From Pseudomonadota bacterium (GTDB lineage Bacteria; Bdellovibrionota; UBA1018; CAIMNF01): DNA of 64,000 nucleotides. The position numbers and the translations under genes were made by a program. Under the pieces are notes generated by a model, which ran no database searches, was not told where the DNA came from, and was given only the letters and a program-made list of their open reading frames with translations. Below, one piece after another: positions 19,074 to 26,971 of the stretch. The DNA is taken from positions 71,274 through 135,273 of the forward strand of contig JAIXWV010000041.1 of NCBI GenBank assembly GCA_027491115.1, given 5' to 3'. Position 1 is the stretch's first letter. Each line of letters begins with the position of its first letter.

Positions 19074-20420
19074 ATGAGAAAGACCATCATCGAACCGTTC
19101 AAGATCAGGGTCACCGAGCCCCTCGTCCAATTGGACCGCCCCCGGCGTGAAACCGTACTGAGGGACGCGCACTACAACCTATTCCTGGTCCGCTCGGAAC
19201 ATGTGACCTTCGATTTCCTGACCGACTCGGGAACCACCGCCATGAGTGCCGCCCAATGGGCGGCCATGATGGTTTCCGACGAGAGCTACGCCGGGTCGAG
19301 GAGCTTCCATCGATTCCGTGAAAAAGTGACAGAAATCACGGGCTACCCGCATGTGATCCCCACTCACCAGGGCCGGGCCGCAGAGAAGCTCCTGTTCGGC
19401 ATCCTCCTCAAACCCGGGATGAAGGTCCCTTCCAACAACCACTTCGACACCACCCGCGCCAACATCGAGTACATGGGCGCCCAAGCGGTCGATCTCGTCA
19501 TTCCGGAAGGAAAGATCCCGGAACTCGAGCACCCCTTCAAGGGTAATATCGACCTCGACCGCCTCGAGTCGTTTTGCAAGGAATTCCAAGACAAGATCCC
19601 GCTCGGAATGCTGACCATCACGAACAACACCGGAGGGGGTCAACCCGTCAGCCTCGAAAACATCCGGGACGCGGCCCGGATCTACCACAAGTACGGAATC
19701 CCCTTCATCCTCGACGCCTGCAGGTTTGCAGAGAATGCCTGGTTCATCAAAAGTCGGGAACCCGGTCGTGGAAGTGATTCCATCCGGAAGATTGTCCGAG
19801 AAATCTTCGACCTCGCAGATGGCTGCATGATGAGTGCCAAGAAAGACGGACTTGTGAACATCGGGGGCTTCATCGCCCTGAAGCACGAGGCCTGGGTGCA
19901 GGATTTACGGAATCAGCTCATCCTGACCGAGGGGTTCCCCACTTATGGCGGACTCGCAGCAAGGGACCTCGAAGCCCTGACAGTGGGACTCGATGAAGTG
20001 CTTGAGGAAGACTATCTCCGCTATCGAATCGCCACCTCGAATTACATGGGTCGGAGACTGACCGAACTCGGAATCCCGATCGTCCGTCCGGTCGGGGGAC
20101 ATGCCATCTACATCGACGCGGCCAAATTCTTGCCTCAGATACCGAAGTCGGAATTCCCGGGTCAGGCCCTCGCGGTAGAACTCTATCTGCAAGACGGGAT
20201 CCGGAGCTGTGAAATCGGCTCGGTGATGTTCAAAGAGGCAGCCCCCATGGAACTGGTTCGTCTGGCTTTCCCGAGAAGGGTCTACACTCAAAGTCACTTT
20301 GACTACATCCTAGAGGGCTTTGAGGAACTGAAGGCGAAGGCAGCCAGCCTCCGGGGATTCAAGATCGTCGAAGCCCCACCCTTTCTCAGGCATTTCACGG
20401 CCAAATTCGCCCCGCTCTGA
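19074..20420 (+). CDS. tnaA: Tryptophanase / beta-eliminating lyase (PLP)
   Basis: PLP-dependent beta-eliminating lyase of the tryptophanase/tyrosine phenol-lyase family, 448 residues. The PLP lysine lies in SAKKDGLVNIGG (K257), and the family segments PTHQGRAAE, NNTGGGQPVS and DACRFAENAWFI are intact. A late EIGS motif looks more like tryptophanase than tyrosine phenol-lyase, so the products would be indole, pyruvate and ammonia, but the substrate is not certain. It starts 16 bp after rodA behind a GAGGAG site, so it appears to be the last gene of the cell-shape operon, an unexpected place. Confidence 0.85.
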   Translation: MRKTIIEPFKIRVTEPLVQLDRPRRETVLRDAHYNLFLVRSEHVTFDFLTDSGTTAMSAAQWAAMMVSDESYAGSRSFHRFREKVTEITGYPHVIPTHQGRAAEKLLFGILLKPGMKVPSNNHFDTTRANIEYMGAQAVDLVIPEGKIPELEHPFKGNIDLDRLESFCKEFQDKIPLGMLTITNNTGGGQPVSLENIRDAARIYHKYGIPFILDACRFAENAWFIKSREPGRGSDSIRKIVREIFDLADGCMMSAKKDGLVNIGGFIALKHEAWVQDLRNQLILTEGFPTYGGLAARDLEALTVGLDEVLEEDYLRYRIATSNYMGRRLTELGIPIVRPVGGHAIYIDAAKFLPQIPKSEFPGQALAVELYLQDGIRSCEIGSVMFKEAAPMELVRLAFPRRVYTQSHFDYILEGFEELKAKAASLRGFKIVEAPPFLRHFTAKFAPL

Positions 20421-20437
20421 GTACTTGATTATTTTCA

Positions 20438-20466
20438 TTGACTTTATGTATTAATCCGTACACAAT
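20438..20466 (+). promoter_or_regulatory. Candidate leaderless promoter of the 132-residue secreted protein
   Basis: TTGACT and CACAAT are separated by 17 bp. The -10 ends 8 nt before ATG 20475, and no Shine-Dalgarno fits in between. Confidence 0.45.
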
Positions 20467-20474
20467 CGGGCGCG

Positions 20475-20873
20475 ATGAGGTCTTGGATTGGATTCTTGAT
20501 TTTTGTGTCCCTGACCCTGGCAGCGCCGTCCGGAGCGTGGGCGGAAGACCGGGCGGAGGAGGCATCGGCGGCCTTCCCTGTTTGTGGACTGATCGTGGGG
20601 AAAGCCTACAAAAGTGAAGTCGAAACCGACACCGCCAAACCGGACAAATACAAGCACTGTGCCCTTTCGTGCGTCATGACCCTGTATTGTGGGCCGGGCG
20701 ACTCGATGAGCGTCGGTATCCTGAAAGAGGTCTACGATGCTCTTGGTTTCGGAACCCCCGACTGGAAAGACATTGAAGCGGACAAGGCGGGAATTAGGAT
20801 CGGGATGAAGCAGATTGCGAATGTGGATTTTTCGCGGAGCTCCTGCTACCGGTCTTGCTCCAGTCTCTACTAA
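20475..20873 (+). CDS. Small Cys-rich secreted protein, unknown
   Basis: A 132-residue protein with a Sec signal peptide (cleavage probably after GAWA, about residue 23). The mature part has about seven Cys, including KHCALSC, LYCGPGD and a Cys-rich C-terminus (SSCYRSCSSLY), so disulfides or metal binding are likely. The central Lys-His-Cys, Gly-Asp, Asp-Ile-Glu-Ala-Asp pattern looks like a conserved domain, but I cannot name it. It stands alone between tnaA and the transposase. Confidence 0.65.
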   Translation: MRSWIGFLIFVSLTLAAPSGAWAEDRAEEASAAFPVCGLIVGKAYKSEVETDTAKPDKYKHCALSCVMTLYCGPGDSMSVGILKEVYDALGFGTPDWKDIEADKAGIRIGMKQIANVDFSRSSCYRSCSSLY

Positions 20874-20959
20874 CTGCTCCCTTACCATTCACTTTCCGGT
20901 CCCGTCTCAGAATTTAAGCCACTGCGTTCATTGGCCTTTTACTTGCCTTTACTCGGGCC

Positions 20960-21874
20960 ATGAAAAGATGCTGTCCGAACCCCAACTGCAATCGTGAGCC
21001 CTCCCTCCTGAATTCTAGTGGCTGTTTGAGTCCTAGATCCAGACTCATCATCCGGAAAGGCTCCTATTACCGTTCCCGGGACAGACGCTTCATCACGAAG
21101 TACCTTTGCAAAAACTGCGGTCGACACTTCTCGTCTGGCACACTCTCTCCCGACTTTCGACAGAAGAAGCGCGACCTAAATCATGTGGTTGTGCAGTTGT
21201 TCTCGTCGGGAGTGAGTCAGCGGCGGATGGCACGCCTCCTTCAGGTGAATCCAAAGACCATCGCCCGCAAATTCCGGATCATGGCCGCGCGCGCGAGGGC
21301 TGAACATAGACTTCGATTGAATGAGCTCGCTCAATCCCCAATCTCTGAAATTCAATTTGATGACCTGGAAACCTTTGAACACACCAAGTGCAAACCCCTG
21401 AGCGTGACTCTAGCTGTGAACAAGAAAACTCGAGAAATATTGGGATTTCAGGTTTCCAGGATGCCTGCCAGCGGAAGACTGGCCGAGATTTCAAGACGCA
21501 AATACGGATATCGTAAAGACGAGCGCCCAAAGGGGTGGGATCTCCTGTTTAGAACACTTAATCCCTTGGTTCATGCCGGATCCATCCTTGAGTCTGATCA
21601 AAATCCTCACTACCCGAAATTCATCAAGAGGCACCTAAAGAATGTCGGTCACATCACCCATCCCGGTGCTCGGGGGGCGATCACGGGGCAGGGAGAATTG
21701 AAGAAACTCGTCTTTGATCCGCTTTTTGCGCTCAATCACACCTGCGCGATGCTAAGGGCGAATCTCAACCGCCTCTTCAGACGCACCTGGTGCACGACCA
21801 AGAAGCCTGAAGGACTGATCGATCATCTGTCAATTTACCTGAGGTACCACAATACGGTCTTGATCCGGCCATGA
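20960..21874 (+). mobile_element. IS1-like transposase gene without visible IS ends
   Basis: A 304-residue transposase-like protein. An N-terminal zinc ribbon (CCPNPNC...CKNCGRHF) and helix-turn-helix (SQRRMARLLQVNPKTIARKF) precede an RNase H-like core with Asp in IQFDDLETFEH and in LESDQNPHYP. The C-terminal block LRANLNRLFRRTW matches the IS1 group, but the position where IS1 has the catalytic Glu appears to be Asn (ALNHTC). No terminal inverted repeats or target duplication are evident around the gene, so it may be a remnant or a domesticated copy. There is no clear ribosome-binding site. Confidence 0.7.
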
Positions 21875-21894
21875 GCCCGGACTTAAGGCGAAGT

Positions 21895-23157
21895 CTAAGG
21901 GGCCAGTTGGGGGGCGTCGCGATGCTTCTCCGTGCCCCGAGCCGTCCCAAACAACGACCGCAACTGCCCACACGCCGCCAGGATATCCCTTCCCCTCGAG
22001 ATCCGCACGGTGGTCGTATACCCCTGCGACAGCAGGTAGCGCTGGAACTTGAGTACGGTGTCGTCCTTAGGGCGTTTGAAGTCGGCGCCCGAGTGCTCGT
22101 TGAACGGAATCAAATTCACCTTCGAGGGGATCCCGCGAAGCATCTGGGCCACACGCTTGGCATCCTCGAGGGTGTCATTGAAATCCCGGAGCATGACATA
22201 TTCAAAAGTGATCCGACGATGGCCTCCGAGAGGCACTTTCCGGCATGCGGCGAGGAGTTCAGCGATCGGCCAGCGTTTGTTCACCGGCATGATCTGGGAG
22301 CGCTGCTCGTCGGTGGAGGCGTTCAATGAGATCGCGAGCGACACATCCGTCTGCTCGTACAGTTCGGCGATAGCCGGGACCAGACCTGAAGTAGAAACCG
22401 TCACCTTCCGCTTGGAAAAATTCATTCCGTCCTCATCCAGGAGGATTTGGCAGGCCTTTGCAATGTTCTTCACATTGTGAAGCGGTTCACCCATACCCAT
22501 GAAGACAATATTGGTGATGGGGGCGCGCATCCGAAGCTCATGTACCTGGGTCACGACTTCATGCACTTCCAAAGATCGATCGAGGCCCTGAACGCCGGTC
22601 AGACAGAATTTGCAGGCCATCGCACACCCGACCTGTGACGAGATGCACGCCGTCAGACGGGCCCAGGAATCGGTATCGAGTTCACGATCGAGTCCCGCCT
22701 TCTCGACTTCGATCCCTGAGTATCGCTTGCCGTCTTCGAGGGTGGACATCACCTCCTCGCCCACTTTTTCTTTCAGTGCGGCCGGGATGATCACCGACTC
22801 GATCGTCTTCGTGTCGTTCAGTTTCCACAAAAACTTGTAGGTGCCGTCTTCGGACTGTTTGGAGTAAGACTCCTCGAGACGGAAGATCTTCACATTGTCT
22901 TTCAACCAGGCACGGATCTCCTTCGCGATATCCGTCATCTGGTCGTAGTCGGTCACATAGCGCTGGTACACCCAATGAAACAGTTGCTTGGCCCGCATCT
23001 CGGCCTGCTTGCGCTTTTTCTTCCCGATCTTCAACAGAAGGGCCTCGCGTTCCGACTCATCGGTCAGCGTCCGGAGGTCACGCTCCTCTTTTGCGGTGCT
23101 GAGCGGAAGGAGGGCATCGGCCAGGTCGGATTTGGTGAGAGACTGGAAGATCAGCAT
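21895..23157 (-). CDS. rlmN: 23S rRNA/tRNA (adenine-C2)-methyltransferase RlmN
   Basis: Radical-SAM enzyme that methylates A2503 of 23S rRNA and A37 of some tRNAs. In 420 residues it has the 4Fe-4S motif CAMACKFC, the FMGMGEPL SAM-binding segment, the STSGL region and the late catalytic Cys in ILAACGQL. It is longer than E. coli RlmN (about 384) because of an N-terminal charged insert (KIGKKKRKQ). The ATG follows a -35/-10 pair by only 11 nt. Convergent with the transposase gene. Confidence 0.95.
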   Translation of the reverse strand: MLIFQSLTKSDLADALLPLSTAKEERDLRTLTDESEREALLLKIGKKKRKQAEMRAKQLFHWVYQRYVTDYDQMTDIAKEIRAWLKDNVKIFRLEESYSKQSEDGTYKFLWKLNDTKTIESVIIPAALKEKVGEEVMSTLEDGKRYSGIEVEKAGLDRELDTDSWARLTACISSQVGCAMACKFCLTGVQGLDRSLEVHEVVTQVHELRMRAPITNIVFMGMGEPLHNVKNIAKACQILLDEDGMNFSKRKVTVSTSGLVPAIAELYEQTDVSLAISLNASTDEQRSQIMPVNKRWPIAELLAACRKVPLGGHRRITFEYVMLRDFNDTLEDAKRVAQMLRGIPSKVNLIPFNEHSGADFKRPKDDTVLKFQRYLLSQGYTTTVRISRGRDILAACGQLRSLFGTARGTEKHRDAPQLAP

Positions 23158-23168
23158 AAGTGCGCGGA

Positions 23169-23197
23169 AGAGTACCGTGCCTGATCAAAAAAGTCAA
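23169..23197 (-). promoter_or_regulatory. Candidate leaderless promoter of rlmN
   Basis: On the minus strand TTGACT and TACTCT are separated by 17 bp, and the -10 ends 11 nt before the rlmN ATG. No Shine-Dalgarno is present. It is back to back with the promoter of the alkyltransferase gene. Confidence 0.5.
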
Positions 23198-23200
23198 TCT

Positions 23201-23228
23201 TTAACTCCCGCCCGATTCGATGTAAACT
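23201..23228 (+). promoter_or_regulatory. Candidate leaderless promoter of the alkyltransferase gene
   Basis: TTAACT and TAAACT are separated by 16 bp, and the -10 ends 6 nt before GTG 23235. No Shine-Dalgarno. Confidence 0.4.
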
Positions 23229-23234
23229 CAATCC

Positions 23235-23543
23235 GTGGAAAAGCCCCGAATCACACCTTTTCAAAGGTCCGTTTACGCGCTGGTAGCGCAAATCCCGGCC
23301 GGACAGACCCTGACTTACGGAGAAATTGCCCGGCGACTTGGAAAACCGGGTGCCTCCCGCGCGGTCGGACAGGCGCTGAAGCGCAATCCCTTTCCCAGCG
23401 AGGAGGTTCCCTGCCATCGGGTGATCCACTCCTCTGGGAGGATTGAAGGCTACTTCGGATCGCTCGATCGGGATTCCTCCCAAAATCGTCAGAAGCGGGA
23501 AAAGCTGATCCGGGAAGGGGCTTTGCCTTCAGATCAGGATTGA
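23235..23543 (+). CDS. Methylated-DNA–protein-cysteine methyltransferase domain protein
   Basis: A 102-residue single-domain protein of the MGMT/Ada C-terminal family. The helix-turn-helix (TYGEIARRLGKPGASRAVGQALKRNP) and active-site PCHRVI are intact. The Cys is retained, unlike the Trp of alkyltransferase-like (ATL) proteins, so suicidal O6-alkylguanine repair is plausible. It is shorter than full Ogt (about 170) because the N-terminal domain is absent. The start is GTG. Its stop overlaps the -35 of the acyl-CoA dehydrogenase gene. Confidence 0.88.
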   Translation: MEKPRITPFQRSVYALVAQIPAGQTLTYGEIARRLGKPGASRAVGQALKRNPFPSEEVPCHRVIHSSGRIEGYFGSLDRDSSQNRQKREKLIREGALPSDQD

Positions 23544-23568
23544 ACCGGACCCCGAAACTCCCTATACT
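23540..23568 (+). promoter_or_regulatory. Leaderless-type promoter of the acyl-CoA dehydrogenase gene
   Basis: TTGAAC and TATACT are separated by 17 bp, the best -10 match in the window. The -10 ends 10 nt before ATG 23579, and no Shine-Dalgarno lies between. Confidence 0.55.
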
Positions 23569-23578
23569 CGGACCCACT

Positions 23579-24757
23579 ATGTCGATCTGGTTTTTCACTG
23601 AAGAAGAGAAAATGTTGGCTGAATCCGTCCGCGCTTTCGCGCGCGAGCAACTTGCTCCGAAGATCGAGCACCTCGACGAGATTGAGAGCTTCAACCTCGA
23701 GGGTTTCAAGAAACTCGGTGAGATGGGCCTCCTGGGCATCACCGTCGCAGAAGAAGACGGCGGGGCCGGAATGGGTGCGGTGGCCGCAACACTGGCCATG
23801 GAAGAAATGGCGGCCGTGGATGCCTCGACCACTCTCTCCTATCTGGCTCACTCCATCCTGTGCGTCAACCAGATCGGGACAAACGCTTCCAAAGAACAAA
23901 AGCAAAAGTACCTCCCGAAACTCATTTCAGGTGAGCACATCGGCGGCATGGGGATGAGCGAACCTGGTTCAGGATCCGACGCTCTCGGAATGCTGACCAA
24001 GGCCGAAAAGCAGGCCGATGGGACCTACAAAATCAATGGATCGAAGACCTGGATCACCAATGGTCCCAATGGTGACGTGTTCTACATCTATGCCAAGACT
24101 GGCCCGGGCAAGAAGGACGTGTCGACCTTCATCGTTGAAAAGGAAATGCAGGGATTCTCGACCGGCAAGAAATTCAAGAAAATGGGAATGCGTGCCTCAC
24201 CGACCGGCGAGCTCTGGTTCACCGACGTGAAAGTGCCCGAAGCCAATCGTGTCGGGACCGAAGGTTCGAGCGTAAAGGCGATGATGCGCAATCTTGACAT
24301 CGAACGGATCACGATCGCCGGGATTTCGCTGGGGATCGCCCGGAACTGCATCGAAGTCGCCACCCAGTACGCCAAAGAACGCAAACAGTTCAACAAGCAC
24401 ATCGGCGCGTTCCAACAGGTGCAAGAGCGTCTCACCGAGGCATCGGCCTGGTACGAGGCCTGCCGTGCCCTGACCTACCAGGCGGCCAAGACCTGGGACA
24501 TGGGACTCATGACCGGCAAGGACGCCTCCATGATGGCGGCCAAGGCCAAGCTCCAGTCGGCACAAATGGCGACACAAGTGGGATTGGATGCGATCCAAAT
24601 CCTGGGTGGCTACGGTTACACCCGTGAGTTCCCGGTGGAACGCCAAATGCGCGATGCAAAACTCATCGAGATCGGAGCCGGGACGAACGAGATCCTTCGC
24701 GTGATCATCGCCCGCCAAATGCTCGGCGAAATCGCAGACGAGCTCATGTCAGGCTGA
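23579..24757 (+). CDS. Acyl-CoA dehydrogenase
   Basis: FAD enzyme that oxidises acyl-CoA to enoyl-CoA, 392 residues, the usual length. Family signatures are GMGMSEPGSGSD, the FAD-binding KTWITNG region, and near the C-terminus QILGGYGYTREFPVERQMRDAKLIEIGAGTNEI in short segments. The catalytic Glu is probably in the YTREFP...IGAGTNEI region as in short-chain and branched-chain dehydrogenases. It is monocistronic here behind its own promoter. Chain-length preference cannot be told. Confidence 0.94.
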   Translation: MSIWFFTEEEKMLAESVRAFAREQLAPKIEHLDEIESFNLEGFKKLGEMGLLGITVAEEDGGAGMGAVAATLAMEEMAAVDASTTLSYLAHSILCVNQIGTNASKEQKQKYLPKLISGEHIGGMGMSEPGSGSDALGMLTKAEKQADGTYKINGSKTWITNGPNGDVFYIYAKTGPGKKDVSTFIVEKEMQGFSTGKKFKKMGMRASPTGELWFTDVKVPEANRVGTEGSSVKAMMRNLDIERITIAGISLGIARNCIEVATQYAKERKQFNKHIGAFQQVQERLTEASAWYEACRALTYQAAKTWDMGLMTGKDASMMAAKAKLQSAQMATQVGLDAIQILGGYGYTREFPVERQMRDAKLIEIGAGTNEILRVIIARQMLGEIADELMSG

Positions 24758-24771
24758 TCCCGAAGCAGGAA

Positions 24772-25359
24772 TCAGAACACCGAGTTCATCGACTCTTCGG
24801 CGTCGGTTACAAGACTTACCGCAAGTTCTCCAACAGAGCGCTCGAAGTCACCCTCGTTGATCAGAGCGGATGTCGAGCCGAGGGCTCCCAGGTAGGTCGA
24901 AGCTGTGAACGTCTTCTGCCTCACAACGGTGTCGCCCCAAAGCCGTTTCCGGGAACCAGATTGGAAAAGTTCGAAAGCCACACGGAGGTTGACGGAATAG
25001 GCCGAGGCGATCTGCACATTGGACGGTCCGGTCTGGACCGGGGCGATCTGATCTGCAGTGGTGATCCCCGATGGTGCGTAACTGGCATCGAGCACCTTCG
25101 CCTCAATTTCAGCATCCGCTTGTCCGGGCTGATCCACGATCCTCACGTATCCACCCTGAGCGATCCGCTTCCGTAGGGCATTGTAGATGACGATCTCGAC
25201 TCCGGGCTTGTATGACTGGTTTTTCACTGGAGCAACATACAGGCTCCTGATTCCGTTCTGATTGAAGAACTCCCGCGTATTTCCCCGAAGGGTGTAACCG
25301 CAAGAGCCAAGAAGCCCTGCAAGCCCTAGAAGCAGGGAGATTTGAGATGCAATCCACAT
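24772..25359 (-). CDS. lptE: LPS assembly lipoprotein LptE
   Basis: Outer-membrane lipoprotein that plugs and helps fold LptD for LPS export. The 195-residue protein has a signal peptide ending in lipobox LGSC, directly followed by GYTLRG, typical of LptE, and the family's alternating beta pattern. The assignment rests on the GYTLRG start, length and lipoprotein nature; overall conservation in LptE is low. I chose ATG 25359 because it gives a compact signal peptide and sits 7 nt after a good promoter; upstream in-frame codons would extend into the dciA promoter. Confidence 0.82.
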   Translation of the reverse strand: MWIASQISLLLGLAGLLGSCGYTLRGNTREFFNQNGIRSLYVAPVKNQSYKPGVEIVIYNALRKRIAQGGYVRIVDQPGQADAEIEAKVLDASYAPSGITTADQIAPVQTGPSNVQIASAYSVNLRVAFELFQSGSRKRLWGDTVVRQKTFTASTYLGALGSTSALINEGDFERSVGELAVSLVTDAEESMNSVF

Positions 25360-25366
25360 GAGTGAG

Positions 25367-25395
25367 ATTTTGACAAAATCCTCTCCTTTTGCCAA
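25367..25395 (-). promoter_or_regulatory. Leaderless-type promoter of lptE
   Basis: On the minus strand TTGGCA and CAAAAT are separated by exactly 17 bp. The -10 ends 7 nt before the ATG. Its -35 and -10 boxes overlap the -10 and -35 of the dciA promoter on the other strand. Confidence 0.55.
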
Positions 25396-25399
25396 GAAT
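25370..25399 (+). promoter_or_regulatory. Leaderless-type promoter of dciA
   Basis: A perfect TTGACA and AAGAAT are separated by 18 bp, and the -10 ends 9 nt before ATG 25409. It fully overlaps the lptE promoter in opposite orientation. Confidence 0.5.
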
Positions 25400-25408
25400 G
25401 AAGCAGCC

Positions 25409-25768
25409 ATGGATCTGTTGAGTCGCATTCTGAAAAGCATCCTCGAATCCAACAGCGGACTGAAGAGCGGGATGCACGAAGCACGCATCCTCGAGCTTTG
25501 GGAACCTGCGATAGGAATGCCGATCGCGCGTCATGCGCGCGCAGTTCAAATCCGTGGAACCATTCTCACTGTGGCGGTGACTCAGTCCGTGTGGCGCCAG
25601 GAATTGCTTGGAAACAAACAACTCGTACTTGAAAAGTTCAATCAAAGACTCAGCCAAGAACTCGGAGAACCTGCATCCGGTACTGTTTGGCTCACCGATA
25701 TCTTCTTCGTAGGATCAGCCCCTAACGCGAACCCGACCAAAGCAGGTAAAGGGTTCCGAAAAAAATAA
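25409..25768 (+). CDS. dciA: DciA-like helicase-loading factor (DUF721)
   Basis: A 119-residue protein of the DciA/DUF721 family, which in many bacteria loads the replicative helicase DnaB in place of DnaC. The pattern LW..AIG..IA.HARAV.I.GTILTVAV....WRQEL fits the KH-like DUF721 core. I prefer ATG 25409, just after the promoter, over the in-frame ATG at 25358, which would lie upstream of the -35. The 3' end overlaps the convergent membrane-protein gene by 47 bp. Confidence 0.75.
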   Translation: MDLLSRILKSILESNSGLKSGMHEARILELWEPAIGMPIARHARAVQIRGTILTVAVTQSVWRQELLGNKQLVLEKFNQRLSQELGEPASGTVWLTDIFFVGSAPNANPTKAGKGFRKK

Positions 25769-26183
25769 TCAGAATGACCCCGACAAACAGGACCCTCGAC
25801 TGAAGCGAGGACTCCTCAATGGAGTCATCGTGAGACTCGTCTTCATGATTTGCCTCCGGCCACTCGAGCTGGGCATGAACAGGAGGCGGTGAATCAGGCC
25901 GAAGTTGGCCCTCACTCCTCAGATCCACCCCTTTTGCACGGGTATCCGTCACCAGACTGGTGGACGTGCGTTCGGACATCTTGGGGAGAATGGCCTCGAG
26001 CTTCACGTTATGAAGGAACTTCCTAACCTCCTGGGCATCTTGAAGGTGGAACCAGTAGCATCCCGATTTACAGATCTCGTCTCTCGGACCGAGCTTACCC
26101 GTCTCGATCATGCGGATCAAATCCACCTCCGATACGGGTCGCTCGAAACTCAAATTGGGATGACGGATCAACCAGTTCTTCAC
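25722..26183 (-). CDS. Small protein with GYF-like N-terminus and C-terminal membrane anchor
   Basis: A 153-residue protein. The N-terminal 60 residues resemble the small GYF_2/DUF4339-type domain (a WLIRHPN start, a GPRDEICKSGCYWFHL core), followed by a polar acidic linker and a single C-terminal membrane helix (about 130-148). This suggests a tail-anchored protein with its domain in the cytoplasm. Last gene of the sensor-alr-ATPase operon, with its ATG overlapping the ATPase stop by 4 bp. Function unknown. Confidence 0.65.
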   Translation of the reverse strand: MKNWLIRHPNLSFERPVSEVDLIRMIETGKLGPRDEICKSGCYWFHLQDAQEVRKFLHNVKLEAILPKMSERTSTSLVTDTRAKGVDLRSEGQLRPDSPPPVHAQLEWPEANHEDESHDDSIEESSLQSRVLFVGVILIIFFGTLYLLWSGSR

Positions 26184-26971
26184 GTGGACTCTCCTTTTTG
26201 AGCAAGACTGAGCGATTGGAACGACACGAGATCTGCATCAAGAAATCTCCGGATGGCCGCATGATCGGACTTCACGAACTCATGGGGCAATCCTCTGAAT
26301 GCGACTTTGCCCTGGTCCAAGAAAATAATCTGATCGGCTAGACGTAAGGCGGACGGGATGTCATGCGAAATCACCACGGACGTGAGACGGAACTCACTTT
26401 TTATTTTTTCAATCAGTTCGTCGACTGTGATCCGGGTGTAGGGATCAAGACCAGTCGTAGGCTCGTCATACAAAAGAATTTCGGGTTTCCGGATAATGGC
26501 ACGTGCGATCCCAACACGTTTCCTCATGCCCCCTGAAATCTCATTCGGATACTTGTCATAGGGCCCGTTCATCCCGAGAGAACGCAGCACCGAAACCACT
26601 TCCTGCTCGATCCGGGCCTCGTCGAAGTCGGTGTGTTCCCTGAGGGGAAACGCCACATTCTCGAAAACAGTCATGTCATCGAAAAGCGCGGAATTCTGGA
26701 AAACCATACCGAATTTCTCGCGGAAACGGATTTTCTCCACTGTTGAAAGTACGGCAAGATTCTTCCCGAGCACCCGGACTTCTCCTTGATCCGGGTCGAG
26801 CAATCCGAGAATGTGTTTCAGGGTGACGGATTTCCCAGTCCCCGATGGTCCAAGAATGTAGGTCAGTTTTCCTTTCGGAAATTGGATGTCGATCCCACGC
26901 AGGATCTGATCCCGACCGTCACGGAAAGCCTTGTGTACTCCGATCAACTCGATTGCGTTTTCCTCAGACAT
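26180..26971 (-). CDS. ABC transporter ATPase, MlaF-like
   Basis: A 263-residue ABC ATPase with Walker A GPSGTGKS, signature ISGGMRKR and Walker B LLYDEPTTGLDP. The GMRKR after the signature and the FQ.SALFDDMTV segment are typical of MlaF/Ttg2A, the ATPase of phospholipid transport between the membranes. The partner genes mlaE, mlaD and mlaC are not adjacent, so they must be elsewhere or the protein serves another permease. The start at 26971 overlaps the alr stop by 8 bp with GAGAGG upstream. Confidence 0.85.
   Translation of the reverse strand: MSEENAIELIGVHKAFRDGRDQILRGIDIQFPKGKLTYILGPSGTGKSVTLKHILGLLDPDQGEVRVLGKNLAVLSTVEKIRFREKFGMVFQNSALFDDMTVFENVAFPLREHTDFDEARIEQEVVSVLRSLGMNGPYDKYPNEISGGMRKRVGIARAIIRKPEILLYDEPTTGLDPYTRITVDELIEKIKSEFRLTSVVISHDIPSALRLADQIIFLDQGKVAFRGLPHEFVKSDHAAIRRFLDADLVSFQSLSLAQKGEST

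Noticed and set aside
20960-20990. TTTACT six bases before the transposase ATG as a leaderless promoter
   Set aside because: No acceptable -35 is found at 16-18 bp, unlike the other examples.
20873-21895. Terminal inverted repeats around the transposase gene
   Set aside because: TTAAG-containing stretches occur on both sides, but they are in direct orientation and too dissimilar to be IS ends.
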